Assembly (NCBI GenBank): GCA_021809105.1
Contig: JAKBAM010000008.1
Coordinates: forward strand, 1 to 64,000
Reading direction: 5' to 3'
DNA from: Actinomycetes bacterium
GTDB taxonomy: Bacteria > Actinomycetota > Acidimicrobiia > Acidimicrobiales > Palsa-688
DNA: 64,000 nt
Translations under genes and position numbers: made by a program
Notes under the pieces: generated by a model
What the model was told of the DNA's origin: nothing
Databases searched by the model: none
What the model saw: only the letters and a program-made list of their open reading frames with translations
Shown: positions 53,065 through 62,900 of the stretch, piece after piece
Position numbering within the stretch: the first letter of the stretch is position 1
How the letters are laid out: each line of letters starts with the position of its first letter

Positions 53065-53889
53065 TCACGCGATCGCCTCGTCACCGAGGATCGTCGTGCG
53101 GTGCATCTCGCGCGGGGACGTGGGATCGTAGGGGCAGACCCGGTGCAGCACGCCGCGGTTGTCCCAGATGACCGTGTCGCCGAGCGACCACTCGTGGCGG
53201 TAGACACGATCGCCGGCGGTGGCCCGGGCGAGCAGGTCCTCGAGCAGCTTCTGGCCTGGCGCGATGTCCCAACCCACCACGTGTGATGCCGTCGCTCCGA
53301 GGACGAGTGAGCACCGGCCGGAACGGTGGCGCCACACGAGCGGGTGCTCCCGCTTCGGCCGTGTCGCCCAGTCTGCCTCCACCTCCGGCGAAGGGTTGGG
53401 GTTGAGGCGGCGCTGGTGGGCTTCGAAGCTGTGCAGCACCCGGAGCGATCCGTATCGCTGCTGCTCGTCGGGGCTCAGCAGGTCATACGCCGCGTAGGTG
53501 CTGGCGAACTCCGTCTGGCCCCCGTCCTCGGCGAGCGCATGGGCGCTCAGCACCGTCGCCATGTTGGGCACCTCGTCGGTGGTGCCGTCGATGTGCCAGT
53601 CGAACGTGCCCTTCAAGTACTCGGCGACGGCGCTCTTGGAGGGATCGAGGCTGACGATGCTGATCTCAGGGATGGGATGGGTCGGGAACCGGTGGATGTC
53701 TCCCAACCGGTTGCAGAACGCCACCTGGGTCTGGTCGTCGAGGTGTACGCCGCGGAAGACGAGCACGCCGTTGTCCTCCAGCGCCTGCAGGCACGCTGAA
53801 GGCAGGTCCTCGTCATGCACGAAGCGGTCGCGGTCAACGCCCAGGACCTCTGCCCCCACCGTCGCGCCGAGCTTCTGTAGTGAGATCAT
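53065..53889 (-). CDS. TauD/TfdA family Fe(II)/2-oxoglutarate dioxygenase
   Basis: This 274-residue dioxygenase has the iron ligands His99 and Asp101 in DWHIDGTTD and a distal His249 in NRGVLHRVCPYD, followed by the 2-oxoglutarate-binding arginine in REMHRTTILG. It hydroxylates an unactivated carbon using oxygen and 2-oxoglutarate. ATG 53889 is taken from the conserved start ISLQKLGATVGAEVLGVD. It lies 56 bp downstream of a hydratase gene in the same direction. The substrate could be an acid or alkyl compound of the pathway. Confidence 0.9.
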   Translation of the reverse strand: MISLQKLGATVGAEVLGVDRDRFVHDEDLPSACLQALEDNGVLVFRGVHLDDQTQVAFCNRLGDIHRFPTHPIPEISIVSLDPSKSAVAEYLKGTFDWHIDGTTDEVPNMATVLSAHALAEDGGQTEFASTYAAYDLLSPDEQQRYGSLRVLHSFEAHQRRLNPNPSPEVEADWATRPKREHPLVWRHRSGRCSLVLGATASHVVGWDIAPGQKLLEDLLARATAGDRVYRHEWSLGDTVIWDNRGVLHRVCPYDPTSPREMHRTTILGDEAIA

Positions 53890-53945
53890 GCTTACGATCT
53901 TCGCGCTCGGTGGTCCTGTCGGGCCCCCGCCGCTGTGGCGGCCCC

Positions 53946-54719
53946 TCAGCGGCCCTGCCACACCGGGGGCCGCTTCTCGACGAAGGCCAGCGCTCCTTCC
54001 CGAGCGTCGCTGCTCGTGAACACCGACTTCTGCAACTCGGCCCGGCGCTCCTGGGCCCGCTTGTGGTCGGTGACTCCCAGTCGCACCAGCTCCTTGGTCG
54101 CGGCCACGCCGAGTGGACCGTTGGCCACGATCCTCTCGGCGTACTCGAGGGCCCTGGAGAGGACGTCTTCGGGTGCCACCACCGAGTTGACCAATCCGAG
54201 CGCGTGCGCCCGCTGGGCGTCGATGCTGTCGCCGGTGAGGGTCATCTCGAGGGCGATCCCGAGCGGGACCCGCGTGCCGAGGAAGGTGCCTCCCCCTGCG
54301 GCGAACAGCCCACGCTTGACCTCGGGCAGGCCGAACTTCGCTTGGGACGACGCGACGATGATGTCGCAGGCGAGCAGCAGCTCGAAGCCGCCGGCGACGG
54401 CGGTGGCGTTGGCTGCGCCGATGACCGGCACCGAGACCTCGCCGTTGACCAGGCGCTGGAACCCGGTGGCGACTCCGGTCCCGGCCTTGGGCTCCTGTCC
54501 CGCGGCGGCGAAATCCCGCAGGTCCATGCCCGCGCAAAAGGCGCGGTCGCCTGTAGCGGTGAGTACCACGGCGCGGATCCCGGGATCGGTCTCGGCCTGG
54601 TCGATGACCTCCCCGAGGGCCCCCAGCAGGGCGGAGTTGAGGGCATTGCGAGCTTCGGGTCGGTTGAGGCTGGCGATCAGGATGCTGCCCCTTCGCTCCT
54701 GCAGGAGCTCTTCGCTCAC
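53946..54719 (-). CDS. Enoyl-CoA hydratase (both catalytic Glu present)
   Basis: This 257-residue crotonase-fold enzyme has DRAFCAGMDLRDF and AVAGGFELLLACDI with the first Glu, and FGLPEVKRGLFAAGGG with the second Glu. It is the only family member in this window with the full hydratase pair. It adds water across 2-enoyl-CoA. GTG 54719 (GGAAGG about 10 bp upstream) overlaps the stop of a 15-codon ORF; the in-frame GTG 54737 lacks a site. The gene lies downstream of the CoA transferase pair in the same direction. Confidence 0.92.
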   Translation of the reverse strand: MSEELLQERRGSILIASLNRPEARNALNSALLGALGEVIDQAETDPGIRAVVLTATGDRAFCAGMDLRDFAAAGQEPKAGTGVATGFQRLVNGEVSVPVIGAANATAVAGGFELLLACDIIVASSQAKFGLPEVKRGLFAAGGGTFLGTRVPLGIALEMTLTGDSIDAQRAHALGLVNSVVAPEDVLSRALEYAERIVANGPLGVAATKELVRLGVTDHKRAQERRAELQKSVFTSSDAREGALAFVEKRPPVWQGR

Positions 54720-54763
54720 TGTTGCTGGCCCTTCCACGCATTGAGCAGGTCGATGTTCGCCAT
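54716..54763 (-). CDS. Short upstream ORF (15 aa) coupled to enoyl-CoA hydratase
   Basis: ATG 54763 follows the CoA transferase stop by 3 bp and has AAGGA 9 bp upstream. It encodes MANIDLLNAWKGQQQ and ends at a TGA that overlaps the GTG of the hydratase (GTGA). The arrangement matches the coupled 18-codon ORF at 25222. It may be a coupling peptide or a small real protein. A chance frame remains possible. Confidence 0.5.
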   Translation of the reverse strand: MANIDLLNAWKGQQQ

Positions 54764-54766
54764 GGC

Positions 54767-56041
54767 TTACCGTCCTTGGGTCGGGGGTGGCTGCTCGTCA
54801 CTCCGTGCAGCGGCTTCGAAGCCTAGGGCGAGCGCCTCGCCGGTGTGCTCTCCGACCAGTGGCGGCCGGCGGCGGATCGCCCACGGCGACGCGCTCATCT
54901 TGAAGGGAGCTCCCGGATATCTCACGTCGCGACCGAGCTCGTCGTGGCGGATAGTCGATTGGAACCCTCGCGCCGAGAAGTGTGAGTTCTCATAGGCCTC
55001 GTCGGGGGAGAAGATGATGCCGCACTGGAGGTCGCGGTGCTGGGCTCCCTCGAAGAAGGTGAGGGCGGCGACGTTCTCTGCGATGTGGACGAGGGCGGCG
55101 CGAGCGGCACCGAAGATCGCTATCACCTCTGGATCGTCCCGCTCCTTGACGACGTCGATGCCGCCGCGCTCGACGCCGATCTGGAGGAACACCACCTCCG
55201 GGCAGGTCGCCCTCAAGTCGAGCTCGTCGAGCCAGTCGAGTAGCGCCTGGAAGTCCTTGGCGTCTTGAGGGAGGAACCCGGTAGTGACGTACCGCCCGTC
55301 TGCGGCCCGGACCTGCACGTCCATGGTGGGGTTGACCGAGGCGTGCCGGCCCGTCTGGCGCTGCACCGTCTCACCGGCGACCAGCCAGGCGAACGTGCCG
55401 CTCTCGGTGGTCACATTGCAAGCGGCGAACGCGCTCACGTCCACGTGTTGTCCCGAGCCTGTCGCATCCCGGTGCAGCAATGCGACCAGCGTGGCCAGGG
55501 CGGCATGGGTGCCGGTGATCTGGAGGGTCTGGTTGCCTCGGCCGCGCATGGGAGGCAGCGAATGGTCGTCGTAGCCATTGAGCCACGCCAGCCCTGACGC
55601 CGCAGCCATGGTGAGATCGGTCCACGGTCCAGAGGAGCGCGGGCTGGCGCGCCCGTGGGTGGTCACCGACGTCCACACCAGCTCGGGCTGCTCGGCCCGC
55701 AAGTCGGGGTGGTCGAGGTGCAACGCCGCGAGCCTCCCCGGTCGTTCGGCCTCAAGGACGACCCCGGCCCCGCCGACGAGCCGGCGGAAGTGGTCGGCGT
55801 CGAGAGGATCGTCGAGGTCGAGCACCACGCTGCGCTTGGAGGTGTTGTAATACCACCACCACAAGCTCCGGTCGGGATGGGGATCGTCACCGGCGAAGGG
55901 ACCGAAGGATCGGGTGGAGTGGCCACCGGGGGGTTCGACCACCAGTACGTCGGCGCCCAGGTCGGCCAGCAGCCTGCCGGCCCATGCCCCCCAGAAACTG
56001 GCCAGCTCGACGACCCGCACCCCTTGAAGTGGGCCGGTCAC
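54767..56041 (-). CDS. CaiB/BaiF family CoA transferase subunit lacking the catalytic Asp
   Basis: This 424-residue CaiB-fold protein has LADLGADVLVVEPPGG near residue 30 and TGSGQHVDVS. The segment that normally carries the catalytic Asp before GxxAAL reads NQTLQITGTHAAL, with Gln or Leu at the candidate positions. GTG 56041 overlaps the stop of a second CaiB gene (GTGA). Paired CaiB genes of this kind, as in benzylsuccinyl-CoA transferase BbsEF, form a heteromer, and this would be the non-catalytic subunit. Confidence 0.85.
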   Translation of the reverse strand: MTGPLQGVRVVELASFWGAWAGRLLADLGADVLVVEPPGGHSTRSFGPFAGDDPHPDRSLWWWYYNTSKRSVVLDLDDPLDADHFRRLVGGAGVVLEAERPGRLAALHLDHPDLRAEQPELVWTSVTTHGRASPRSSGPWTDLTMAAASGLAWLNGYDDHSLPPMRGRGNQTLQITGTHAALATLVALLHRDATGSGQHVDVSAFAACNVTTESGTFAWLVAGETVQRQTGRHASVNPTMDVQVRAADGRYVTTGFLPQDAKDFQALLDWLDELDLRATCPEVVFLQIGVERGGIDVVKERDDPEVIAIFGAARAALVHIAENVAALTFFEGAQHRDLQCGIIFSPDEAYENSHFSARGFQSTIRHDELGRDVRYPGAPFKMSASPWAIRRRPPLVGEHTGEALALGFEAAARSDEQPPPTQGR

Positions 56042-57279
56042 AAGACACCGTCCGCCTGGAGCGCGGACAACTCCTCGTCGCTCATGCCGAGCAGGCCGGC
56101 GAATACCTCCCGGTTGTGCTGCCCGAGGAGCGGAGCGCCCCTTTTGATGCTCCAGTCGGTCTCCGACAGGTGGGCAGGGATGCCATCGACGCGAACACCG
56201 CCGATCTCGGGATGCTCGACAGTGGGGAACAGGCCCCAATCATCGTTGTCCGGATCGTGCTCGATGCGATCCTCCGACATGGTCACGGCGGAGACCGGCA
56301 CCCCGGCCCTCTCCAGCCTCGACGCCACGACCTCGCGGCGGAGGGACGACGTCCAGCCCGATACCAGCCGGTCCAGCTGCGCCTCGTGGTCCGCCCTGCC
56401 GGCGGTCGCGGCGAAGCGGGCCTCGCGCGCCCAGTGCTGATCGCACGCCTCCGCGAAGGCGGCCCAATCTTGGTCGTCCCGGCAGGCGATGGCCACCCAC
56501 CTGTCGGGCTCCTCGGTCGGGTAGATGCCATGGGGCACCATCACCGGGTGGTCGCTGTGGTTGGAGTCGGGCATGCCGGGCCGGCGCAGGGGCCGACCGT
56601 TGACGGTGTAGTCGAGTAGGTCCGGCCCCGTGAGGCCGAGGCCGGCCTCGGTGCAGGACATGTCCACCCACTGGCCTTCACCGGTGCGGTTGCGGTGCAC
56701 GAGTGCAGACAGCACGGCCAGGGCCATGAGGTCGGCTCCCATGTGGTCCATGTAGGAGAAACCCCAACCCGCCGGAGGGGCGCCCGCCGCCCCCACGCCG
56801 AAGGTCAGGCCGCAGACCGCTTGGACGACGGGGCCGAAGGTCTTGAACCTTGAGTAAGGACCGGCGTGGCCGAACCCAGAGTTCGACACGTATATGACGT
56901 CGGACTTGATGGAGCGAAGCTCGCCGTAGGAGAAGCCCAGCTTCTCCATTACCCCGCTGGCGAAGTTCTCCGTCACCACATCGGATACCGCCACGAGGCG
57001 CCGGAGCAGGTCACGCCCCGCCTCCAGCCGCAGGTTGATCGTGACCCCCAGCTTCTCGACATTGTGGTTGTTGAAGGCCCCGCCGAGCTCGATGCCTCGT
57101 CGCTCGTCGACATGGGGCATCGATCCCCGAAGGATGTCCCATCGTCCCTGGCGGACCGGGTCCTCGACGCGTATCACCCGCGCGCCGAACGCCGCCAGGT
57201 AGCGAGTGGCGCCGGCGCCAGCTAGCTGCCCGCTCAAGTCGCAGATAGTGACGTGACCCAGCGCGGTTGCTTGGCTCAT
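56038..57279 (-). CDS. CaiB/BaiF family CoA transferase, catalytic subunit
   Basis: This 413-residue class III CoA transferase has YLAAFGARVIRVEDPVRQG, GWGFSYMDHMGADLMALAVL with the candidate catalytic Asp, and TGEGQWVDMSCTEAG. It would form an aspartyl-CoA intermediate and transfer CoA to an acid. It is coupled by GTGA to the Asp-less partner downstream. With the hydratase and dioxygenase it forms a minus-strand operon starting at 57279. Confidence 0.89.
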   Translation of the reverse strand: MSQATALGHVTICDLSGQLAGAGATRYLAAFGARVIRVEDPVRQGRWDILRGSMPHVDERRGIELGGAFNNHNVEKLGVTINLRLEAGRDLLRRLVAVSDVVTENFASGVMEKLGFSYGELRSIKSDVIYVSNSGFGHAGPYSRFKTFGPVVQAVCGLTFGVGAAGAPPAGWGFSYMDHMGADLMALAVLSALVHRNRTGEGQWVDMSCTEAGLGLTGPDLLDYTVNGRPLRRPGMPDSNHSDHPVMVPHGIYPTEEPDRWVAIACRDDQDWAAFAEACDQHWAREARFAATAGRADHEAQLDRLVSGWTSSLRREVVASRLERAGVPVSAVTMSEDRIEHDPDNDDWGLFPTVEHPEIGGVRVDGIPAHLSETDWSIKRGAPLLGQHNREVFAGLLGMSDEELSALQADGVL

Positions 57280-57308
57280 CGGGCTCGCACGCTGCGATCG
57301 GTACCGGT

Positions 57309-58646
57309 CTAGGCGCGAGGCTTGCGGGGCCGCGACGCGGTCGTCAGCTCATGGGGCACCGCCACAGGCGCCGCCGGCGCCCCCGATCGACTGCGCCTTA
57401 GTGGCATCGCGTCGCGGTGAGAGTTGCCGTTGGCGCTCGGGGGGATGGCTCCCAGCGCGCCTGCGTTCCGTCGGATGGCGTCGGCGGCCAGGCTCTCCAT
57501 GGTCCCCAGGGCCGTGCGGTCCCAGGTCAGGGCCAGGGCGCGCTGCGCCGCGCCGCTCTGTAGGCGCCTGCGCAGATCGGGACGATCGATCAGCGAGCGC
57601 AATGCGCCCTCGAGCTGCTCCCGGTCGTCGAAGAGGAGGCCGCTCGTGCCGTCGTGCACGGCGTCGGAGTGCCCGGCAATGCGCGAAGCCACCGCCGGGG
57701 TACCGCAGGCAGCGGCCTCGGTCAGGGTCATCCCCCACCCTTCGAAAGCCGACGCCGACAGTACGGCCCAAGCCCGGCGGTATGTGGCGAGGAGCGCTTC
57801 CCCGTCCAGGTGTCCCGTCATGCGCAGCCAGCCGCCAGCGCCATGGGCGTCGATGCGCGCCTGCAGCGCGGCCCGCTCCTGGCCCTCGCCCACGATCACT
57901 GCCTCCAACGACTCGTGGGTCGCCTGTGTGGCGACGAGTGCGTCGATGAGCAGGTCGAAACGCTTGTACGGCATGAGCCGGCCTACGGCCACGAAGAACG
58001 GGCGTTCGGAGCGTGGGCCGAGCGGCGAGTACCGCGGGTCGACGCCGGGTTCTACGACCCGGATCTGGGCCGGATCCAATCCCATCACCTGGATGATCCG
58101 CTGGCGGGACGATTCCGAAAGGGTCACGATCGGCGTGCTCCGGTAGAAGCGCGGCGCGATGCGCACTTCGATCAAGCGGCCCGCCGCGGCGAGCGGCGCC
58201 GGCAGGGTCAGGTCCCACATCCCCTCGTGGACGTGGTGCAAGAAGACCGTCCGCGCACACCCCGCCCACAGGGGCGAGAGGAATGGCAGGCCATTCCATA
58301 TCTCGACGAGGCCGTCGGGACGGTTCTTCGAACGCCTGGCGAAGCCCTCCCACGCCACTGTCGGGAAGACGCCGTACCGCCGCCCGGGTCTGGTGACGCG
58401 GAAGCCGCCGTAACTGTCGACGGGAGGACTGGCCGGCGCTCGCGATGCCTTCATGGTGACGTCGACGCCGGCCTGCGCCCAGCGCTCGGCGACGCGGGTG
58501 GCGTGGAGCTCCGAGCCTCCCGCTTCGGGGTGGCCGAGATCGCGCCACGCGACCATCTCCACCCGGCGCAGCTGCGCGGCGCCCGCGAGCTCACTCAGGG
58601 CCGTCCCGAGGTCGGGTCCGGGCAGGTCCTTGCCGATCGCGCTCAC
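57309..58646 (-). CDS. Glycosyltransferase family 4 protein
   Basis: This 445-residue GT-B glycosyltransferase has an N-terminal acceptor domain (WRDLGHPEAGGSELHATRVAE) and a C-terminal donor domain with VAVGRLMPYKRFDLLI and the retaining E-x7-E motif in FEGWGMTLTEAAACGTP. It transfers an activated sugar to an envelope glycan or lipid carrier in the cytoplasm. The basic C-terminal tail of about 60 residues is low complexity. GTG 58646 overlaps the acyltransferase stop, so both share a transcript. Confidence 0.9.
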   Translation of the reverse strand: MSAIGKDLPGPDLGTALSELAGAAQLRRVEMVAWRDLGHPEAGGSELHATRVAERWAQAGVDVTMKASRAPASPPVDSYGGFRVTRPGRRYGVFPTVAWEGFARRSKNRPDGLVEIWNGLPFLSPLWAGCARTVFLHHVHEGMWDLTLPAPLAAAGRLIEVRIAPRFYRSTPIVTLSESSRQRIIQVMGLDPAQIRVVEPGVDPRYSPLGPRSERPFFVAVGRLMPYKRFDLLIDALVATQATHESLEAVIVGEGQERAALQARIDAHGAGGWLRMTGHLDGEALLATYRRAWAVLSASAFEGWGMTLTEAAACGTPAVASRIAGHSDAVHDGTSGLLFDDREQLEGALRSLIDRPDLRRRLQSGAAQRALALTWDRTALGTMESLAADAIRRNAGALGAIPPSANGNSHRDAMPLRRSRSGAPAAPVAVPHELTTASRPRKPRA

Positions 58647-59908
58647 GAGTCGATGGTGGCCGAACTCGTGAGGAGTGGATTTACGCCTTGCGCTCTTGGC
58701 GCACGGTGACCGATGCCCGGGAGGTGACCGAGGCGCTGGGCGGGGCTCTCGACCAGCACGTAGCTGACGGCGGCCGACCCGACGGCCAGGACGAAGGTGA
58801 TCGGGGCGAGCTCCCAGAGCGGGAACGAGAACAGGCGGTCGCCCGTCCAGCGCACGAACATCAAGATCCACGCCTCGTGCCAGAGGTAGATGCCGTAGGA
58901 GATGGCTCCGAGCAGTGCGAGAGGGCGAGACCGGAGGAGCCATCGGACGAACCCTTGGTCCTGCGGGCCGAACACGGCAGGGACCACGAGGAAGAGGCCG
59001 AACAGGCCGTAGAGCGTCTGGCGGGCGATGCTGTTGCCCACGGTGGGCTGGTAGATCGGAAGCCGGTTGAGGCCCAAGTTGGACACCCACACGAAGCAGA
59101 GGGCCGCGAGCGACCACGAGATCACCGGCATCTTCGGGTGGGAGGCCCAACTCGGCCGCCGGCCGGTAGCGCGCATCCATGCCGACACCACGGCCAGGAA
59201 CATGCCGAGTGCGAACAGGTCCACGTAGGCGGGCAGCCAGTTGGTCATGGTTCGAGCCATCGAGGAGTTGACCTCGAGGTCAGCCAGCCGGAAGGACAGG
59301 CTGATGAGGCAGAGTACGGCCAGTCCGGCGAGCTCCACGCGCACCTGGCGGGCGGGATCGCGGTGGCGCCGCCCGAGGACCCAGGCATACAACGGTATGA
59401 AAAGGTAGAAGCTCATCTCCGTGCAGAGGGTCCACGCCTGGGTGACGCCGGTCAGGATGTGATCTGGGAAGTAGATCTGACCGAAGCCCAGATATATGAG
59501 CAGGGACCGCCAGCCAGGTACGACGGTGTCAGCGTGGAGCACGTAGGTGATCACGCCGAACGCCAGCCAGTAAGCCGGGACTATGCGGAGGAATCGCCGC
59601 AGCCAGAAGCGACTGACGCTCGGAGCGCCCCGGATGCCGAAGTGGGCGCTGGTGAACGGCCGGTAGAGCAGGAACCCGGAGATGACGAAGAACACCGCCA
59701 CCCCGATCTCGAGGCGGGCGGTGTAGGCGCCCCAGACTGCCTGGCGGGTCGTGAACCCCGACACGAAGCTGGTGTGCACCCCGAGCACGCTGATGGCGGC
59801 GATGGCCCGTAGACCATCGAAGCAGGGCAGTCGCCCGGCAGTTGACGGAGCCGCAGGCGGAGCCGCAGGCGGGGCGTCGGAGGCCACGCCTCTTACAGTG
59901 TCGGCCAT
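58643..59908 (-). CDS. Acyltransferase-3 family membrane protein (OafA-like)
   Basis: This 421-residue integral membrane protein has about ten helices. The signature FDGLRAIAAISVLGVHTSF lies near residue 30, followed by GVAVFFVISGFLLYRPF and RRFLRIVPAYW (family RRxxRI/P motif). It acylates a sugar hydroxyl of an exported polysaccharide or glycolipid, typically with acetate or succinate. ATG 59908 has AAAGGGGAGGG directly upstream. It lies between the AftD-like gene and the glycosyltransferase. Confidence 0.92.
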   Translation of the reverse strand: MADTVRGVASDAPPAAPPAAPSTAGRLPCFDGLRAIAAISVLGVHTSFVSGFTTRQAVWGAYTARLEIGVAVFFVISGFLLYRPFTSAHFGIRGAPSVSRFWLRRFLRIVPAYWLAFGVITYVLHADTVVPGWRSLLIYLGFGQIYFPDHILTGVTQAWTLCTEMSFYLFIPLYAWVLGRRHRDPARQVRVELAGLAVLCLISLSFRLADLEVNSSMARTMTNWLPAYVDLFALGMFLAVVSAWMRATGRRPSWASHPKMPVISWSLAALCFVWVSNLGLNRLPIYQPTVGNSIARQTLYGLFGLFLVVPAVFGPQDQGFVRWLLRSRPLALLGAISYGIYLWHEAWILMFVRWTGDRLFSFPLWELAPITFVLAVGSAAVSYVLVESPAQRLGHLPGIGHRAPRAQGVNPLLTSSATIDS

Positions 59909-59962
59909 CCCTCCCCTTTGGTCATGACGGCGAGCGACACTGTAGGGCATCGGCGGAGCTGG

Positions 59963-62900
59963 TCACAGTTTCGGGGCCTCCGGCTCGCTGGGATCGCGTC
60001 GACGGGATCGGAGCCGAAGGCCGGCACAAACGTCTGCGCCGGTGAGTGCCAAGGCCAACCAGGCGAGGTCGTTGGCCGAGCTGAGGTCCGCCGGCCAGTC
60101 GATGGAGGGCCAGTAGCGCCACCGGTACTGCTGCACGACCACGTAGACGCCCACGAGCAGGAAGGCGGCTACCGCGGCGGCGCGGAGGATGGTCCGCCAC
60201 CGACCCCATCGGCCCGCGACTAGAGCGGCGGCCAGCGCCACGACGCCGGTCGCCGGGCGGTCCGCGGCGCCCACGATGACTCCGAACCCGAGGGTGACAG
60301 CGGTGGCGAGACGGGCCGACGGACGGGGCGCGCCGTTGACCCGGAGCGCGCCAGCACCCATCCGGATACGCCTGCGCTTCTTGCCCCGCCTCGTGGTCAG
60401 CGCCGGGGAGGGGAGGACAGCAACGACGGTGAGGGTGGTCAGCGAAACCGCCGAGATCGCAATGGCCACCCAGACGATCTGCTGCGGCATCCACTGGATC
60501 TGGATGGTCGTGGGGGAGCTGATCAGCCCGGCCGGCACGTACCAGCCGTTGGCATAACCGTCGATCAGGGTGGGCGGCCCCAGGCTGCGCCCTCCAGGAA
60601 GGGTGGCTTTCCACCCTTTGCTGAGGCTTTGCCCGAGTATCAGCCAGAACGGCCGGCCGTTGCCGTTCACCTTGACCGTGGTGGAAGTCTGGTTCTGGTG
60701 GGTGACGGTGAGGGCCGGCGGTTGAGCGCCACCTCCCGCCGGCGTGGCAGCTGTCGTGGAGACCGCGGCCAGGCTCTGGGGCCCGCCGCCGGCGGCCGAG
60801 TTGAAGGTGAGGTTGTCGATCGACCAGCCCGAAGGGGCCGGCCCCGCAGTCTCGATGGTGTGGGGTCCGGCGGAGAGGTGCAGGCCCGCGGCGTCGGCGC
60901 CGCAGCCGACGAGAGACAGCTGGCCCCCGCCTAGTGCCGTCGAGCTGCTGCCCGAGATGGCCACTGGCACGGCGTGGCCGTCGACTCGGAGGAGGTCGCT
61001 GCGGCATACCGTCGGGATCTGGGTGGGGGTCGCCGGCGCGCGGGCTGGCAGGCCGAGCTCGGCTATGCCCACCGGTAGGAGGTCGGTGGCTCCGGTGTAG
61101 GTGGCGTAGTAGTCGAGGGCGCGTACCTGCCTGACCGCATCGATCGTTACCCGAACGCTGCTTCCTGTGACCGGAGCGAAGCTGACCTGCACTGCGCTCG
61201 TCGCGCCCTGGGGCCGCCCGGCGCCGTCTGGGACCGCCGGTACGTCGACGGTCCTCGTCGTGGAGCCGACCGTCAAGGTCAGGCGGGTCGGCACTGAGTG
61301 GCGCCCATCGTTGATCAGTTGCAGGTCGAGGTGATCCAAGGTCACCGGGCGGTTGAACTGGTACTGCACCCACCCCCCGACCTGCGGGCCGGTCTCGGGC
61401 ACCCAGGCCGTCGCTGGGTTGCCATCGACGGCGGCCATCGCGCCGGCCGAACGATCGCCGATGAGGCGGCCGGACGAGGAGGCGCTCACGATCTCGGCGC
61501 CCGCGCTGCTGGGGGGTTGGTAGCTCCCTGTCAGCTGGCTGATCACCGGGTCGGGTGCCGTCGTGGCGATCTCGGCGGAGCCGCCGACTGCGAACGTCCG
61601 CGCAGTCGGCAAGGTGAAGGTACGGGAGATCTGCGCCTCGGGGTCGGTACGGGGAGCTTTGGGTGCCCGGATGCGGCTGAGGAGGATGGTCAACGGGTGG
61701 GTGAGCGAAGCGGCGCCCGCCCGCGACAGCAGGTCGGTCGGGAGCCGGAGCGCCTCCTGTGCCGGTGCCACACCCGGGATGGTGATCTCGGCGAGTCCCA
61801 CCGACCCGAGGCCGTCGTAGCGCTTGTGGGCGCCCCCGGTCGCACCGTCGGCGATCACGTCCACGCGGTTGACCACTTGCGAGGGGAACGCAACGAGTTG
61901 GCCCTGACCGGTGAGTGACGCCGCGGTGAGGTTGACCCGCCGGACCGCTCGACCGTTCAGCTCCACGGTGACCGCGGTCAAATGACGGGTCCCCGCCGCC
62001 TGCAGGAGGCGGATGTGGTCTATGCGCACAGACGAGCTCAGGTCGATCCGGATCCGCTGGCCGCCGATGGCGGAGTGGGCGCCGAACGTCCACGCCGTGG
62101 AGGGGTTTCCGTCAATGGCGTTGAAGGGCTGGTCCTCGGGCGTATAGGTCACCGGGTTGCCGTACTCGGTGGCCCGGACCGCGGAGACGCCAGTGATGGT
62201 GGCGATGGTCTGGCTGGCGCTCCCCGTGCCTGGGAAGACGGGCATCATGTAGTCGGTGGGGTCGGGCACGAGTGGCTTGGCGAGGCCCTGGACCGCCCCG
62301 ATGTTGTCGTCGAGGGTCCCCCACCGTTGCCCGGCACGGAGATTGCTGTCGGTGATGACGAGCCTGGCACCGTTGCGCATGGCCTGAGCGAAGCCCCCGG
62401 CGTTGCCGGGGAGCGCTGCGCTGTAGAGCAGGGTGGGATTGCCGTTGAGGAGGCCGGTCGCGGCCGCCTCGACCACGCCGCGCCCGTCACCGTCGAGCAG
62501 GAGAGGAGCGGCGACAGCCTCGGTTCGCACGATCGGGCGGGTGCCCTTGACCCCGAAAACAGCCAGGGCCGGGGGCTGCGGGGCGCCCGGAGGGAGGGCG
62601 AGACGAGCCTCGTTGTCCATGGGATAGCGAATCTGAGGCGCGGGGTTGGGGGCGCCGAAGGGCACGGGGGCGGTGAGACCGAGCGGGGTCGGGGTGAAGT
62701 CCTGCCAGAGGGTTTGAGGCAGAGGCAGGTTGTAACGCTCGTACTGGAGGTCGGATTGGAGCAGGATCGACCCGACGCTCATCATCCGAGCGAGAGGGGC
62801 GAGGGTGGCGAAGTTGAGAGAGCCCTCCTGCAGGGGCTCGTCGAGGGACTGCAGCAGGTTCACCGCCGCGGGGGTACCGGCCGGGACCACCTGCCGGGCG

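Noticed and set aside
59922-62093. 723-codon open frame in another minus-strand frame
   Set aside because: It overlaps the AftD-like gene in a different frame and has Arg/Pro/Gly-rich sequence without domains; it is a GC artefact.
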